A DNA stretch of 64,000 nt from Flammeovirgaceae bacterium UBA7330 (lineage in GTDB: Bacteria > Bacteroidota > Bacteroidia > Cytophagales > Cyclobacteriaceae): positions 4,584 through 68,583 of the forward strand of contig DKPQ01000007.1 in assembly GCA_002471275.1 (NCBI GenBank), written 5' to 3'. Below, in pieces: positions 1-7,594 of the stretch. Numbering within the stretch: position 1 is the first letter of the stretch; each line of letters begins with the position of its first letter. The position numbers and the translations under genes were made by a program. The notes below the pieces were generated by a model. It was not told where the DNA came from. It saw nothing but the letters and a program-made list of their open reading frames with translations, and did not search any database.

Positions 1-528
1 GATGTAGTTATATCAGAGATATTTTTTGATGGCCTGGACGTTCATTGTTTTGCTGCTGGAACACGAGTACTTTTAGCCAACGGGACTGAATCAAATATAG
101 AAGATTTAACAAATGGGCAAGAGGTGATGAGTATGAATAATTCAACAGGCAAACTGGAACCTTCTGAAATTATTGAATTAGCTAGTCCAACTCACTCCAA
201 CCTGGTTGAACTCACTTTCACGGATGGCCGAACGGTTGTAGCAACTGAAGATCACCCTTTTTATGATGGCCAAAGATGGTTATCACTTAATCCCAATAAA
301 ACACAGGCTGACTACACTTTTGGTGAGGTGTCTCAGTTGGCGATTGGCATCAAGCTTCAAACCATTGAAGGGGACATAGAGTTGGCTTCAGTGAAACGAA
401 TTCCTAAGCCTCAGCGAACATACACCATCGTAAAACTCAGCCGAAATAGAACGTTTATTGCAAATGGAATTGTCGTAGGAACGGAAGAATTACGTATCAT
501 TATTCACTCACCCAGCTACACTGAGTGA
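1..528 (+). CDS. Hint-domain protein, C-terminal part (5' end outside window)
   Basis: The frame is open from base 1, so the start lies left of the window and only 175 residues are seen. They form a Hint (hedgehog/intein) module: an N-terminal block with the nucleophile Cys (CFAAGTRVLLANG, residues 16-28), a mid block TEDHPFYDG (82-90) and a C-terminal block TFIANGIVVG (151-160). Hint domains self-cleave through a thioester at the first Cys; in bacteria they usually sit near the C-terminus of large secreted or polymorphic-toxin proteins. The usual His-Asn end of the last block is replaced by Val-Gly, and about 15 more residues follow, so C-terminal cleavage chemistry is doubtful. The missing N-terminal part would tell whether this is a toxin or a surface protein. 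Confidence 0.8.
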   Translation, partial: DVVISEIFFDGLDVHCFAAGTRVLLANGTESNIEDLTNGQEVMSMNNSTGKLEPSEIIELASPTHSNLVELTFTDGRTVVATEDHPFYDGQRWLSLNPNKTQADYTFGEVSQLAIGIKLQTIEGDIELASVKRIPKPQRTYTIVKLSRNRTFIANGIVVGTEELRIIIHSPSYTE

Positions 529-550
529 CCCGCCAATTTAATAGGCCGCT

Positions 551-640
551 GGCTGGAATCGGAGTATGATACTCTTTTGAAACCTAAAGGTGGAGTATTT
601 GTCAGAACCAAAAAAATGATAGAAGATACTCGGATCAGCC
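551..640. repeat. Structured spacer, inverted repeat with shared loop (copy 1)
   Basis: The arms 551-567 (GGCTGGAATCGGAGTAT) and 625-640 (GATACTCGGATCAGCC) are imperfect inverted repeats. The 61-bp loop between them (565-625) recurs at 6183-6241 with a few changes (both copies run from TATGATACTCTTTT to AATGATAGAAG), although the arms there are different. Shared loop with changing but self-complementary arms suggests a folded-DNA element, possibly an attC-like site. It lies between the Hint gene and the next small gene. Confidence 0.5.
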
Positions 641-667
641 GAGCCTCCAACAATACATGGATAACAT

Positions 668-1225
668 ATGAAGATCTCTGAAACCACGATAGTTATTATA
701 ATTGGACTGATTATAATATTGATCCCATTTATCCGAAAAGATCTTGCTATTGGGCAGGAAGATTTGATCAATATATCGGGCACTTTAAAGACCGAACCAA
801 GATATCACAATCCCGCCAAAGGCGGCTCCTATGGAAAATTTGAACTAAAGGAATACTCGAGTAGGGAATTCTATTTCTACATTTCGTCATACTCAGCAAA
901 GTCCTTGAACAAAAGCAACTTTTTCAAAGAGGCTAAAGCGGGAGATAAAATCAAACTAACCATCTCAAAAGAACTAACCATCTCAAAAGAAGAGTATCAG
1001 GATAAATTGATGAATCCAGAATATCCCACCCGATGGCAGTTTATAAACGTCTATGTTTCGGTATATGGAATCGCTACGAATGACAAAGTCTACTCATCGT
1101 TTCGTGATTTCAACTTAGCCTTTGAACAAGATGGTAAACTTGGTTACTTTCTTTCAGTTGCCGGAGTTGCATTTATAGTTCTTTACCTGCTGTGGAAGCA
1201 GAGGAGAGAAGCTAAAACCAGATAG
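668..1225 (+). CDS. Hypothetical protein with two terminal membrane segments
   Basis: 185 residues and no family I recognise. There is a hydrophobic segment at residues 7-22 and another near 161-179, followed by a basic tail (KQRREAKTR), so the roughly 135-residue middle domain probably lies outside the cytoplasm, held by two anchors. The middle part is rich in Lys, Ser and Tyr. An exact 18-bp tandem duplication at 954-989 adds six residues in frame (TISKEL-type repeat), so this allele has recently lengthened. It stands alone between structured spacers, as the other small genes of this region do. Confidence 0.65.
   Translation: MKISETTIVIIIGLIIILIPFIRKDLAIGQEDLINISGTLKTEPRYHNPAKGGSYGKFELKEYSSREFYFYISSYSAKSLNKSNFFKEAKAGDKIKLTISKELTISKEEYQDKLMNPEYPTRWQFINVYVSVYGIATNDKVYSSFRDFNLAFEQDGKLGYFLSVAGVAFIVLYLLWKQRREAKTR
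954..989 (+). repeat. Exact 18-bp tandem duplication inside a gene
   Basis: AACTAACCATCTCAAAAG occurs at 954-971 and again at 972-989 with no mismatch. The length is a multiple of three, so it adds six residues to the encoded membrane protein and keeps the frame. Confidence 0.9.
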
Positions 1226-1674
1226 CGAGAGTTAGGTTTGCGATTTTTACCCGTTACATCTCAAAACAGATTTACCTAGACAAACAATTTAGCATAGACG
1301 CTGAAGCAAAACAAGCTCACCGTTTTTTGGAAATTTTAAGGTTCTAACCTTGCATTTCTGGAAAAATTTGCGTACATTAAACTATTGAGGAATTTTAGCC
1401 TCTCAAACAAGACGTTTTGTTTCCAAACAAAATAAACCCTATCTTTCTCTTGTTTGATACCTATCTAAATTTACTTAGATGCTTATCACCATTCACTTAT
1501 ATACGTATCTAAATTGCTGATCAACAGGTTCGTCGAAGGGCAACAACACGTAATCCGAAACGTAGCCACACGTGATGGGGAACGAAAACCATACGGGGCA
1601 TTTGATAGTGTAATGAACGCACCTAAAAGAATAAATTCATTTGCAATCTTGTATCACCTAAATAATAACAACAC
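1226..1674. other. 449-base gene-free spacer with a copy of the CCCGTT element
   Basis: No convincing gene. Bases 1243-1290 (TTTTTACCCGTTACATCTCA and following) are a diverged copy of an element also found at 5287-5345, 11617-11675 and 14582-14640; common marks are CCCGTT, ATCTCA and a TTTA-C/G-CTAG stretch. The rest is AT-rich, with two ATCTAAATT stretches (around 1463 and 1508), and shows no clear terminator. The promoter of the downstream HU gene should be here. Confidence 0.5.
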
Positions 1675-2061
1675 ATGGCAGTAAAGTATAAAGTGGTCAG
1701 CAAAAGACCAGGGGGCATGGCTGGAAATAGCCCAGTGAAATATTACCCGGCTGTGACCAAGCGGAGGATGATCGATACACGAGGTTTGGCTGAAGAGATC
1801 AGTATGAAAACCAATTTCACAACAGCTCATGTCCTGGGTATTGTCGAAACGTTAACCCATGTGGTTCCTGCTTTGCTACAGCAAGGAAATAGTATCCGGC
1901 TGGATCATTTTGGTACTTTTAGTCTGCATGTATCCGGAGAGGGCAAGGACCAGCCTGAACAAGTAACGAAAAAAGACATCACTAAAGTGAAAATGGCTTT
2001 TCTACCGAGTAAATTCATCAAAGAAAAGCTTGCCCGGACAAAGTTTGAAAAGCTTCAATAG
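1675..2061 (+). CDS. HU family DNA-binding protein
   Basis: 128 residues, the length and layout of the HU-like proteins common in Bacteroidota: a leading MAVKYKVVSKRPGG strand region, a helical dimer part (residues 36-65) and the GNSIRLDHFGTFSLHVSGEG core typical of HU/IHF (about 70-90). These small basic proteins bind and bend DNA as dimers; Bacteroidota carry many paralogues, often near mobile or accessory regions. The ATG is the first codon after a long gene-free stretch. The product would act in the nucleoid. Any link to the structured spacers around it is conjecture. Confidence 0.9.
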   Translation: MAVKYKVVSKRPGGMAGNSPVKYYPAVTKRRMIDTRGLAEEISMKTNFTTAHVLGIVETLTHVVPALLQQGNSIRLDHFGTFSLHVSGEGKDQPEQVTKKDITKVKMAFLPSKFIKEKLARTKFEKLQ

Positions 2062-2106
2062 AGGGTTCTTTAGAATACAGAATTCAGCCTTGCCTGCCTG
2101 CCGGCA

Positions 2107-2306
2107 GGAAATCAGGAGTCAGGAGTGCTTCGATTTATTAAGCAGGTGGATAATCACGGAATTGTTTAATTTGGTGGGGAATACACACAACGTATCCGTT
2201 TTTAAACGTTTATTGTCGTTTAAAAGTGGGTAAGGTGTTGGTATTGAAAGGATTAATTAAAAAAAGATAATAGTGGTTATAGTGCATGCATTATAACTAT
2301 ATGTTA
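2107..2306. repeat. 200-bp dispersed repeat, copy 1
   Basis: This 200-bp stretch is repeated at 12853-13052; reading the two side by side I count about eight substitutions and no indels. Both copies end at ...CTATATGTTA, after which the sequences diverge completely into different genes. The right end folds: GATAATAG/GGTTATAG pairs roughly with TATAACTATATGTTATC around GTGCATGC. Another inverted repeat is TTTTAAACG (2200-2208) with CGTTTAAAA (2217-2225). A palindrome CCTGCCGGCAGG (2097-2108) abuts the left end. The sharp end at GTTA is what a cassette junction would give; a short non-autonomous element is the alternative. Confidence 0.85.
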
Positions 2307-2323
2307 TCTGCCAAAAGTACGGA

Positions 2324-2980
2324 ATGGAAAATTACTTCCTAGAAAAATTCAAGAGTAAGAGTAAGCATGAACTTGAACTGATAGTCGCAAATCAAGCGAA
2401 CTACCAGCCGGAGGCGGTTCGTGCTGCAATTGAACTTTTGAACAATAACCACGAATTAGAAATACCAATTCCTCAACAAGCAGAAACCACAAGAGAACAA
2501 CAGGAAGACTCCAACTTTGGGGTGCTCTCCCTAAGTTTCAATTACAAGCCATTTTTTCGAACTATCAGCTACAGAGAATTTGTGACAGGTTTAGCTCTAG
2601 CATTGCTGTTTCACTCGCTATTTGAGATCGTTGATTACTACTCGAACGAAAGGTTCTTCGAGAACTCTTTGAGAGCTTGGAAGATCAGCTTTTTTATTGC
2701 CGTTTTCTTAGGCAACCATGTTTATTACAGATTCGAGCATGGAAGGTCAAATAATTTCATTGGTAGGTCATTCAGTGATTTGATTCTTTTGATAATCTTA
2801 ATTCTATCAAGAGTTGTCTATGAACTCATTCTTGATAGTAGTTACAGACTAAACCTAGATGCAAATGGAGTAGGTTTTTTCTTCATAATCTTTGGAATCA
2901 TTATTATGATTTTCGCTTTCGAAACCTCTGTTGCACTTCTGAAGTTTTTATTAAAAAGAGTTAGATGTCAAATCTTCTAA
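2324..2980 (+). CDS. Hypothetical multi-pass membrane protein
   Basis: 218 residues, not recognised. The first 70 residues are hydrophilic and helical, starting with MENYFLEKFKSKSKHELELI, a pattern seen at the start of several uncharacterised Bacteroidota membrane proteins. About four membrane segments follow (near residues 85-103, 122-136, 152-170, 182-208), ending in a basic tail. The start lies 18 bases after the end of the 200-bp repeat, as expected for the first gene of a cassette. Its last 16 bases overlap the next gene, so the two are probably translated together. Confidence 0.65.
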   Translation: MENYFLEKFKSKSKHELELIVANQANYQPEAVRAAIELLNNNHELEIPIPQQAETTREQQEDSNFGVLSLSFNYKPFFRTISYREFVTGLALALLFHSLFEIVDYYSNERFFENSLRAWKISFFIAVFLGNHVYYRFEHGRSNNFIGRSFSDLILLIILILSRVVYELILDSSYRLNLDANGVGFFFIIFGIIIMIFAFETSVALLKFLLKRVRCQIF

Positions 2981-4377
2981 AATCAAAATTGGTCATAATT
3001 CTTGGGTCTGTAGTTATTCTGATATTGATCCCTGCATTCAAGAGTAATTTTAATGCACCAGTGACATTTAACGAATGGAAACAATTGAATTGGAATGACT
3101 TCCAAGGATTTGCCAAACCATTTACTGGCTGGGATGCCGGAATCAGCAGCAATGTATACGTGGATTATGATTCGACTGAACATGAGTATCGAGCATATGC
3201 AGCGATGAATAACCAATTATCTTGGAAGAAATCCAGTTCGACAGAATCCGACTATCTACTTAACCACGAACAGTACCATTTCAACATTACTGAATATCAT
3301 GCAAGATTGATGAATGAGTACTTGATCGAAAATGGTGGTAAATCGGAATCTGAAATATCTCAACATCTTTCGACGATTCGAAATAACCTTGACGAAATGC
3401 AGAATCTTTACGATGCAGAATCTGATCATGGCCTTAACCAAGATTTACAAAGGTGGTGGGAATTTAAGATCGACTCTTTATTAAATCAAGATGGCGGTCA
3501 AAAGATCTCAATTGACTATTTAAGTGGAGCTTCAGTATATTTTCCAGTAAATCCCATTTTTGATCAGGGTGTGAATGATAATAATTCTTACAGATATTTT
3601 CTATTGGAAAAGTATGATATGACTCTTGGCATTTCGTCGTTTCAATATGAAAATGACATTGATTGGTCTAGGGAAGATGCAGTACACTATTATGAATCAG
3701 ATTCAGTATTAGTCTTAGAGTTTAACTTCGATAGTTTGAGTACCAGTGACATTACCTGCAACGTCAAATCCAGAGACACAATAAGCAATGAAGTTTATTT
3801 TCATAAATGGGTTTTCAATGGTGATTATCTCTATAAAGTGACTGCCACTTATCCAGATAATTCAGGCTCAAATGCGGGTTACGACAGAATTGCTTCTACT
3901 TTTTTAGAATCTTTCGAAATTCAAAATGTTTCTGAATATTGGATTCATAGTTTTGAAAGTTCGGACTCAGAAATAATATTGACTTCAACTCTTCCTCGGA
4001 AGAAGGAAGAAGACAAAGGAGTGACCACTAAATGTTTAGCGAATAGTAATAATGCAAAGCATGGGTTTTACGGAAAACCTTTTTTTGACGAGTATGGCTC
4101 CTTGTTTGTTCCCTACAGTATTATTAGACATCCTGATAGTTTAATTAATGAAGTTGTCGCAATCTATGAAGATGGCTGGTATTCATATGAGGTCGAATCT
4201 GGGAATCAAATAATTTTTATCCCCTCCGACAACATTCCTAGTGACCTTAGTACCATAAACTTTGGATATCTCTTAAAGGAAGACACAGTAGAGGAGTGCT
4301 TCCGATACTATTACGAAACTGTTCAAATAAACCGGCAGATAACAGACGATAAGCTCAATGAGCAAACTGAGCTATGA
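2965..4377 (+). CDS. DUF922-like secreted/anchored protein with HEQYH motif
   Basis: 470 residues. An N-terminal hydrophobic segment (residues 8-24) acts as signal or anchor. Residues 40-130 resemble DUF922 (putative zinc-dependent proteases): a LNWNDFQGFAKP opening and then LLNHEQYHFNITEYHARLM, an HExxH-like site. The 330-residue remainder is not recognised; it has many acidic and aromatic residues. The start overlaps the preceding membrane-protein gene by 16 bases, so the pair likely works together at the membrane. The stop codon (4375-4377) lies inside the attC-like element, just past its left stem. Protease activity is inferred from the motif only. Confidence 0.7.
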   Translation: MSNLLKSKLVIILGSVVILILIPAFKSNFNAPVTFNEWKQLNWNDFQGFAKPFTGWDAGISSNVYVDYDSTEHEYRAYAAMNNQLSWKKSSSTESDYLLNHEQYHFNITEYHARLMNEYLIENGGKSESEISQHLSTIRNNLDEMQNLYDAESDHGLNQDLQRWWEFKIDSLLNQDGGQKISIDYLSGASVYFPVNPIFDQGVNDNNSYRYFLLEKYDMTLGISSFQYENDIDWSREDAVHYYESDSVLVLEFNFDSLSTSDITCNVKSRDTISNEVYFHKWVFNGDYLYKVTATYPDNSGSNAGYDRIASTFLESFEIQNVSEYWIHSFESSDSEIILTSTLPRKKEEDKGVTTKCLANSNNAKHGFYGKPFFDEYGSLFVPYSIIRHPDSLINEVVAIYEDGWYSYEVESGNQIIFIPSDNIPSDLSTINFGYLLKEDTVEECFRYYYETVQINRQITDDKLNEQTEL

Positions 4378-4452
4378 GCCAATTTCACTGCAAAACAGTA
4401 ACTTTAAATTTATTTGAAAGGATATGCTCACTGAGCTTATCTGGCCGTTACC
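4338..4452. other. attC-like site (structured recombination site candidate)
   Basis: Outer boxes: GATAACAGAC at 4338-4347 and TGGCCGTTACC at 4442-4452. Inner arms: 4348-4364 (GATAAGCTCAATGAGCA) and 4425-4441 (TGCTCACTGAGCTTATC), complementary in 16 of 17 positions. The loop is 60 bp. The same two outer boxes flank a different stem at 13874-13988. Conserved ends with a non-conserved but complementary stem are the hallmark of integron attC sites; the right box contains the CGTTA in which cassette exchange would occur. The stop codon of the upstream gene lies inside the element. Confidence 0.75.
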
Positions 4453-4504
4453 AGTCAGCAGAGACAGGTCAACAATTACAAAGCTTTTTTCGTAACTTTG
4501 ATTT

Positions 4505-4732
4505 ATGGAGGCGAACATTAAACTTTCTTTCCCTCAATTACTGGAACTGGTTAAGAAATTACCCGGTGAACAGAAACTTAAACTCTCTAAAGAATTAGAG
4601 AAAGAAACCATTCAATCCAAATTGACTGAACTTCTCACTTCTTTCCGAACAAATGATTTAACAATGAATCAAATTACGGACGAGGTTGAAAAAGTTAGAC
4701 AACAGAAATATGACCAACGAACCTCCCATTAA
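4505..4732 (+). CDS. Antitoxin partner of PIN-domain toxin
   Basis: 75 residues, mostly helical and charged (IKLSFPQLLELVKKLPGEQK, then KLSKELEKE). It resembles the small proteins encoded directly before COG1569-type PIN toxins in Bacteroidota. It should neutralise the downstream nuclease by covering its active site and may repress the operon. It starts 52 bases after the attC-like site and its end overlaps the toxin start by 23 bases, so translation is coupled. Toxin-antitoxin pairs are frequent cargo of cassette arrays. Confidence 0.75.
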   Translation: MEANIKLSFPQLLELVKKLPGEQKLKLSKELEKETIQSKLTELLTSFRTNDLTMNQITDEVEKVRQQKYDQRTSH

Positions 4733-5147
4733 GGTCATTTTTGATACTAACATCTGGATCAGTTATCTCATTGGAAAGCAACTTAACAGGCTAAGCAATT
4801 CTTTATCAAATCAGAAAATTCAAATTGTCTTGACTTCTCAACTTAAAGAAGAACTCGTTGAAGTCACAAAGCATCCAAAATTCAAGAAATACTTTAAAAA
4901 GAAGAAAGTAGAAGAACTTCTCAAGTTGATGGATATAATCGGATTGAACTATGAAGTGAAAGATTATCCAAACATTTGTAGAGACCCTAAGGATAACTTC
5001 TTGCTTGGATTGATTAGGATTGGGAAGCCACATTTCCTGGTAACTGGAGATAAAGATCTTTTGGAACTTAATCCATTTGAAGGAACACAAATAATTACGC
5101 CTGCTGAATTTCAACAAATTGTGCTGGATGAAGTAGCCAACGGGTAA
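4710..5147 (+). CDS. PIN-domain toxin (COG1569 type)
   Basis: 145 residues from the ATG at 4710. I preferred this to an upstream TTG at 4686 because the protein then begins MTNEPPIKVIFDTNIWISYL, the normal PIN start with catalytic Asp12. Later acidic residues include the RDPKDNF motif and the TGDKDLL motif, where PIN domains have their metal ligands. PIN toxins cleave RNA with Mg or Mn. All four usual acidic positions seem present, so the enzyme looks intact. It forms a two-gene unit with the preceding antitoxin. The stop codon lies in GGGTAAC, the left end of the next structured spacer. Confidence 0.85.
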   Translation: MTNEPPIKVIFDTNIWISYLIGKQLNRLSNSLSNQKIQIVLTSQLKEELVEVTKHPKFKKYFKKKKVEELLKLMDIIGLNYEVKDYPNICRDPKDNFLLGLIRIGKPHFLVTGDKDLLELNPFEGTQIITPAEFQQIVLDEVANG

Positions 5148-5352
5148 CATGCGGTATGATGAATGGCCTTATGCATTTCATAACCACTTGATCAGGAACC
5201 TCACCGCTAAATCTCCTCTGGGAACTGATATTGTATTTCGGCTTTTGGTGTAATCAGGAACTTTCATCTGCTAAACTCAGTAGGAATTTACCCGTTGTAT
5301 CTCACCGAGGTTTTAGCTAGTTTAGATTTTTGTAGCATAGGGATGGCCACTC
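5145..5352. repeat. About 210-bp dispersed repeat, copy 1 (TAACATGCGG element)
   Basis: Starts at TAACATGCGG and ends at GGCCACTC; a second, longer copy is at 14421-14649. The left arm ATGATGAATGGCC pairs with GGCCACTCATCAT beyond the right end. CAACGGGTAA (5138-5147) is an exact inverted repeat of TTACCCGTTG (5288-5297). The last 60 bases (5287-5345) are the CCCGTT element seen four times in this region. It fills the spacer between the PIN toxin and the next gene. Confidence 0.8.
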
Positions 5353-5379
5353 ATCATACCTGTGCGACAGCCTCAATTC

Positions 5380-6120
5380 ATGTGGGAGATCGAAAACATA
5401 TCAACTAAGAAAAGACATCTTGATTTCTCATCATCTGGACAAGGAACTTTCGTCGGAACTGCTGTTTATTCGAACGACCAACTACTCTTCAATCAAATTG
5501 AATCAATTGAAAATCATGGTGAAGACGAACAAGTATTTCAAGCAATTATATGCGAGCATTGTGGGTATTCCCACTGTGAACCAGGTAACTGGATAGCATT
5601 AAGAAAAGCAGGAAAGTGCTACCTATTCCTACCTGCCTTTGAATGGATCATCGAAGAGGAAGATTTTTTAAAATTAGAATACTTACCTCCGAATTACATT
5701 TCAACAAATGGAGCTGTTGTTTTCACAGGTGAGCATTTTGAACAACTTCAAAAATTGATCTCTCCATTCAAGGAAATCAGAGCCGTCAAAAGTCTAACCG
5801 GAACAGAAGCTTCGCTTCTCTATAGGTACGATACTCCTCAGAGACTTTTCGGAGATTTGCCAAGAATTGAATCCTTAAAAAGAGATAGAATCTTAATTTC
5901 TTCTGATGGTGAACTGGAAGAACAATTGGAACTTCTTGAAAAGGAACTCCAACTGCTTGAGAACTCTGATTCTGTAGAACTGGAAAAACTAAATCCAAAA
6001 GATAAAACTCTTAGATTTTTTTTAGATGATACAACATCAACAGAGTGGAAAGCTGCTGTGGTTAATGAAAACGGTGAATTCCAACTTCAAATGAATGCTT
6101 GGAAGGTGAAAAGATGCTAA
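5380..6120 (+). CDS. Hypothetical protein with a Cys/His cluster
   Basis: 246 residues from the ATG at 5380 (a GTG at 5362 would add six residues but lies in the end of the structured spacer). Not recognised. A cluster CEHCGYSHC near residues 56-64 could bind zinc. Residues 175-205 are a Glu/Leu-rich helix, likely coiled coil (EEQLELLEKELQLLE). It is followed by a FFLDDTTSTEWKAAVV stretch. No signal peptide, so cytoplasmic. It stands alone between two structured spacers. An immunity-type role cannot be shown. Confidence 0.6.
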   Translation: MWEIENISTKKRHLDFSSSGQGTFVGTAVYSNDQLLFNQIESIENHGEDEQVFQAIICEHCGYSHCEPGNWIALRKAGKCYLFLPAFEWIIEEEDFLKLEYLPPNYISTNGAVVFTGEHFEQLQKLISPFKEIRAVKSLTGTEASLLYRYDTPQRLFGDLPRIESLKRDRILISSDGELEEQLELLEKELQLLENSDSVELEKLNPKDKTLRFFLDDTTSTEWKAAVVNENGEFQLQMNAWKVKRC

Positions 6121-6273
6121 CATACTCAATTCAGCCGCTCGGCTTTGCCGAGTGACCTTTTAATCTATAAGGCCTCTGGCCATATGATACTCTTTTAAAT
6201 TTAAATGCGGATTATTTGTAAGAGCCAAAAAATGATAGAAGTCACTCGGTGCAGCCGAGCGACTAGGTTGCAG
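6116..6273. other. attC-like structured spacer (copy 2 of shared loop)
   Basis: The spacer starts at GCTAAC, overlapping the stop codon of the upstream gene. Arms 6134-6156 and 6241-6263 are complementary at 20 of 23 positions, and each arm also folds on itself (CTCGGCTTTGCCGAG). The loop at 6183-6241 matches the one at 565-625. The right end reads AGGTTGC. Layout agrees with an attC site, but the end boxes differ from the GRTAAC/GTTACC type. Confidence 0.55.
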
Positions 6274-6352
6274 TGGATAAACGCCATTGTCGTAGCGACT
6301 TTGCTATAATTCAATTAAATTATCAGCTCAAACTTGTTACAAACCCAACCCC

Positions 6353-7594
6353 ATGCATACATTAACCAAATCACGTTTTACATACCTTTTTCTATCATGC
6401 TCGCTGATGCTGAGTACGGCATTCGCTTTCGCTCAAAATAATAACCCCACTGCCACGCCATCCTTGCTGGTGGGTCAGGGTGATCAACTCCAGCGGGTAA
6501 AAGCAGGACTTGCGGCAGGCGATCCGGCTTTAGTTGCTGCTCTGAAAGAAATCGTTGAAGACGCCGATGCAGCGCTTGAGCAACCAATTGTAAACGTTGT
6601 AGACGAGGGTGCCCTGCCTCCAAGTGGCGACCCTCACGACTACTTTAGCTATAGCACCTATTGGTGGCCAGATCCTGATAATCCGGATGGCCCCTACATT
6701 TGGCGTGACGGGGTGACTAATCCCGATCGGTATACCTCCGATGTCTCGCGACTAGGAGCGATGCGCGATGCAGTCAGTTCACTTGTTCCTGCCTGGTATT
6801 TCACCGGCGATGAGCGATATGCGGAGCGTGCAGTACAGCAACTTCGTGCCTGGTACCTGGACCCTGCAACGAGGATGAACCCCAATATGCAATTTGGTCA
6901 GAAGCGCCGTGGTCACGACTACAACAGCCATTCTGGCATCCTTGAAGCTCTACGTATGGAGTGGGTGGTCGATTGCGCAATTCTGCTTGAGGACTTTCCG
7001 GGCTGGACAAAACAGGATGAAAACGGTTTGCGTCGTTGGTTTGGCGATTACTCGACCTGGCTGGTGGAGAGCTTTGAAGGTGGCGAGGAGTCTATGCAAC
7101 CGAACAACCATGGCACATGGTACAATTACCAGCTCATTCTCTATTCAATTTATGGGGGAAAACCTGAGCTTGCACATACCCATCTCGAGCTAATGCCTGC
7201 ACGTATTTTTAAGCAGGTATTTATGGATGGACGGCAACCGCAGGAGCTTATTCGTACAAATGCGCTGAGCTACAGTATATATAATGCCCGTGCGCTCGTG
7301 GGTGTTGCCCGCCTCGGTCGCCATCTTGACTTCGATCTTTTTGCCTATCGCAGTACAGAGGGTCGTAGCATACGCCTTGCGATAGACTACCTCACGCCCT
7401 TCATTCTCGGTAAAGAAGAGTGGCCTGGCAATCAACTTCGACCGGCCGGTACCGGAAGTGCTGCTGAGCTATATTGGAATGCGGCGCTTGGGTTTCAGGA
7501 ACGTGAATTTGCCGATATTTTACGACAGCTAGAGGGTGACCCCCTGCCATCACCCATCGTGCAGTTGCTCGATCCGCTGCCGGAAGGCTGGTAA
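6353..7594 (+). CDS. Alginate lyase family protein (PF05426-type polysaccharide lyase)
   Basis: 413 residues with a signal peptide (cleavage near AFAQ, residue 28), so periplasmic or secreted. It has the alpha/alpha-toroid signature of the alginate lyase family: YFSYSTYWWPDPDNPDGP (about residues 97-114), RRGHDYNSHSGI (185-196) and QPNNHGTWYNYQ (250-261), where the NNH residues are catalytic. It should cleave uronic-acid polysaccharides by beta-elimination; alginate or glucuronan cannot be told apart. The gene is richer in GC and in GCG/CGC/CTG codons than its neighbours (one sampled line 55% against 40%), a sign of recent transfer. No SusC/D or other polysaccharide genes are adjacent, which is unusual. 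Confidence 0.85.
   Translation: MHTLTKSRFTYLFLSCSLMLSTAFAFAQNNNPTATPSLLVGQGDQLQRVKAGLAAGDPALVAALKEIVEDADAALEQPIVNVVDEGALPPSGDPHDYFSYSTYWWPDPDNPDGPYIWRDGVTNPDRYTSDVSRLGAMRDAVSSLVPAWYFTGDERYAERAVQQLRAWYLDPATRMNPNMQFGQKRRGHDYNSHSGILEALRMEWVVDCAILLEDFPGWTKQDENGLRRWFGDYSTWLVESFEGGEESMQPNNHGTWYNYQLILYSIYGGKPELAHTHLELMPARIFKQVFMDGRQPQELIRTNALSYSIYNARALVGVARLGRHLDFDLFAYRSTEGRSIRLAIDYLTPFILGKEEWPGNQLRPAGTGSAAELYWNAALGFQEREFADILRQLEGDPLPSPIVQLLDPLPEGW

Noticed and set aside
2030..2233. Reading frame running from the HU gene end into the 200-bp repeat
   Set aside because: It overlaps the HU gene in another frame and its tail is the repeat itself, also open by chance at 12782-12979; no domain and no start signal.
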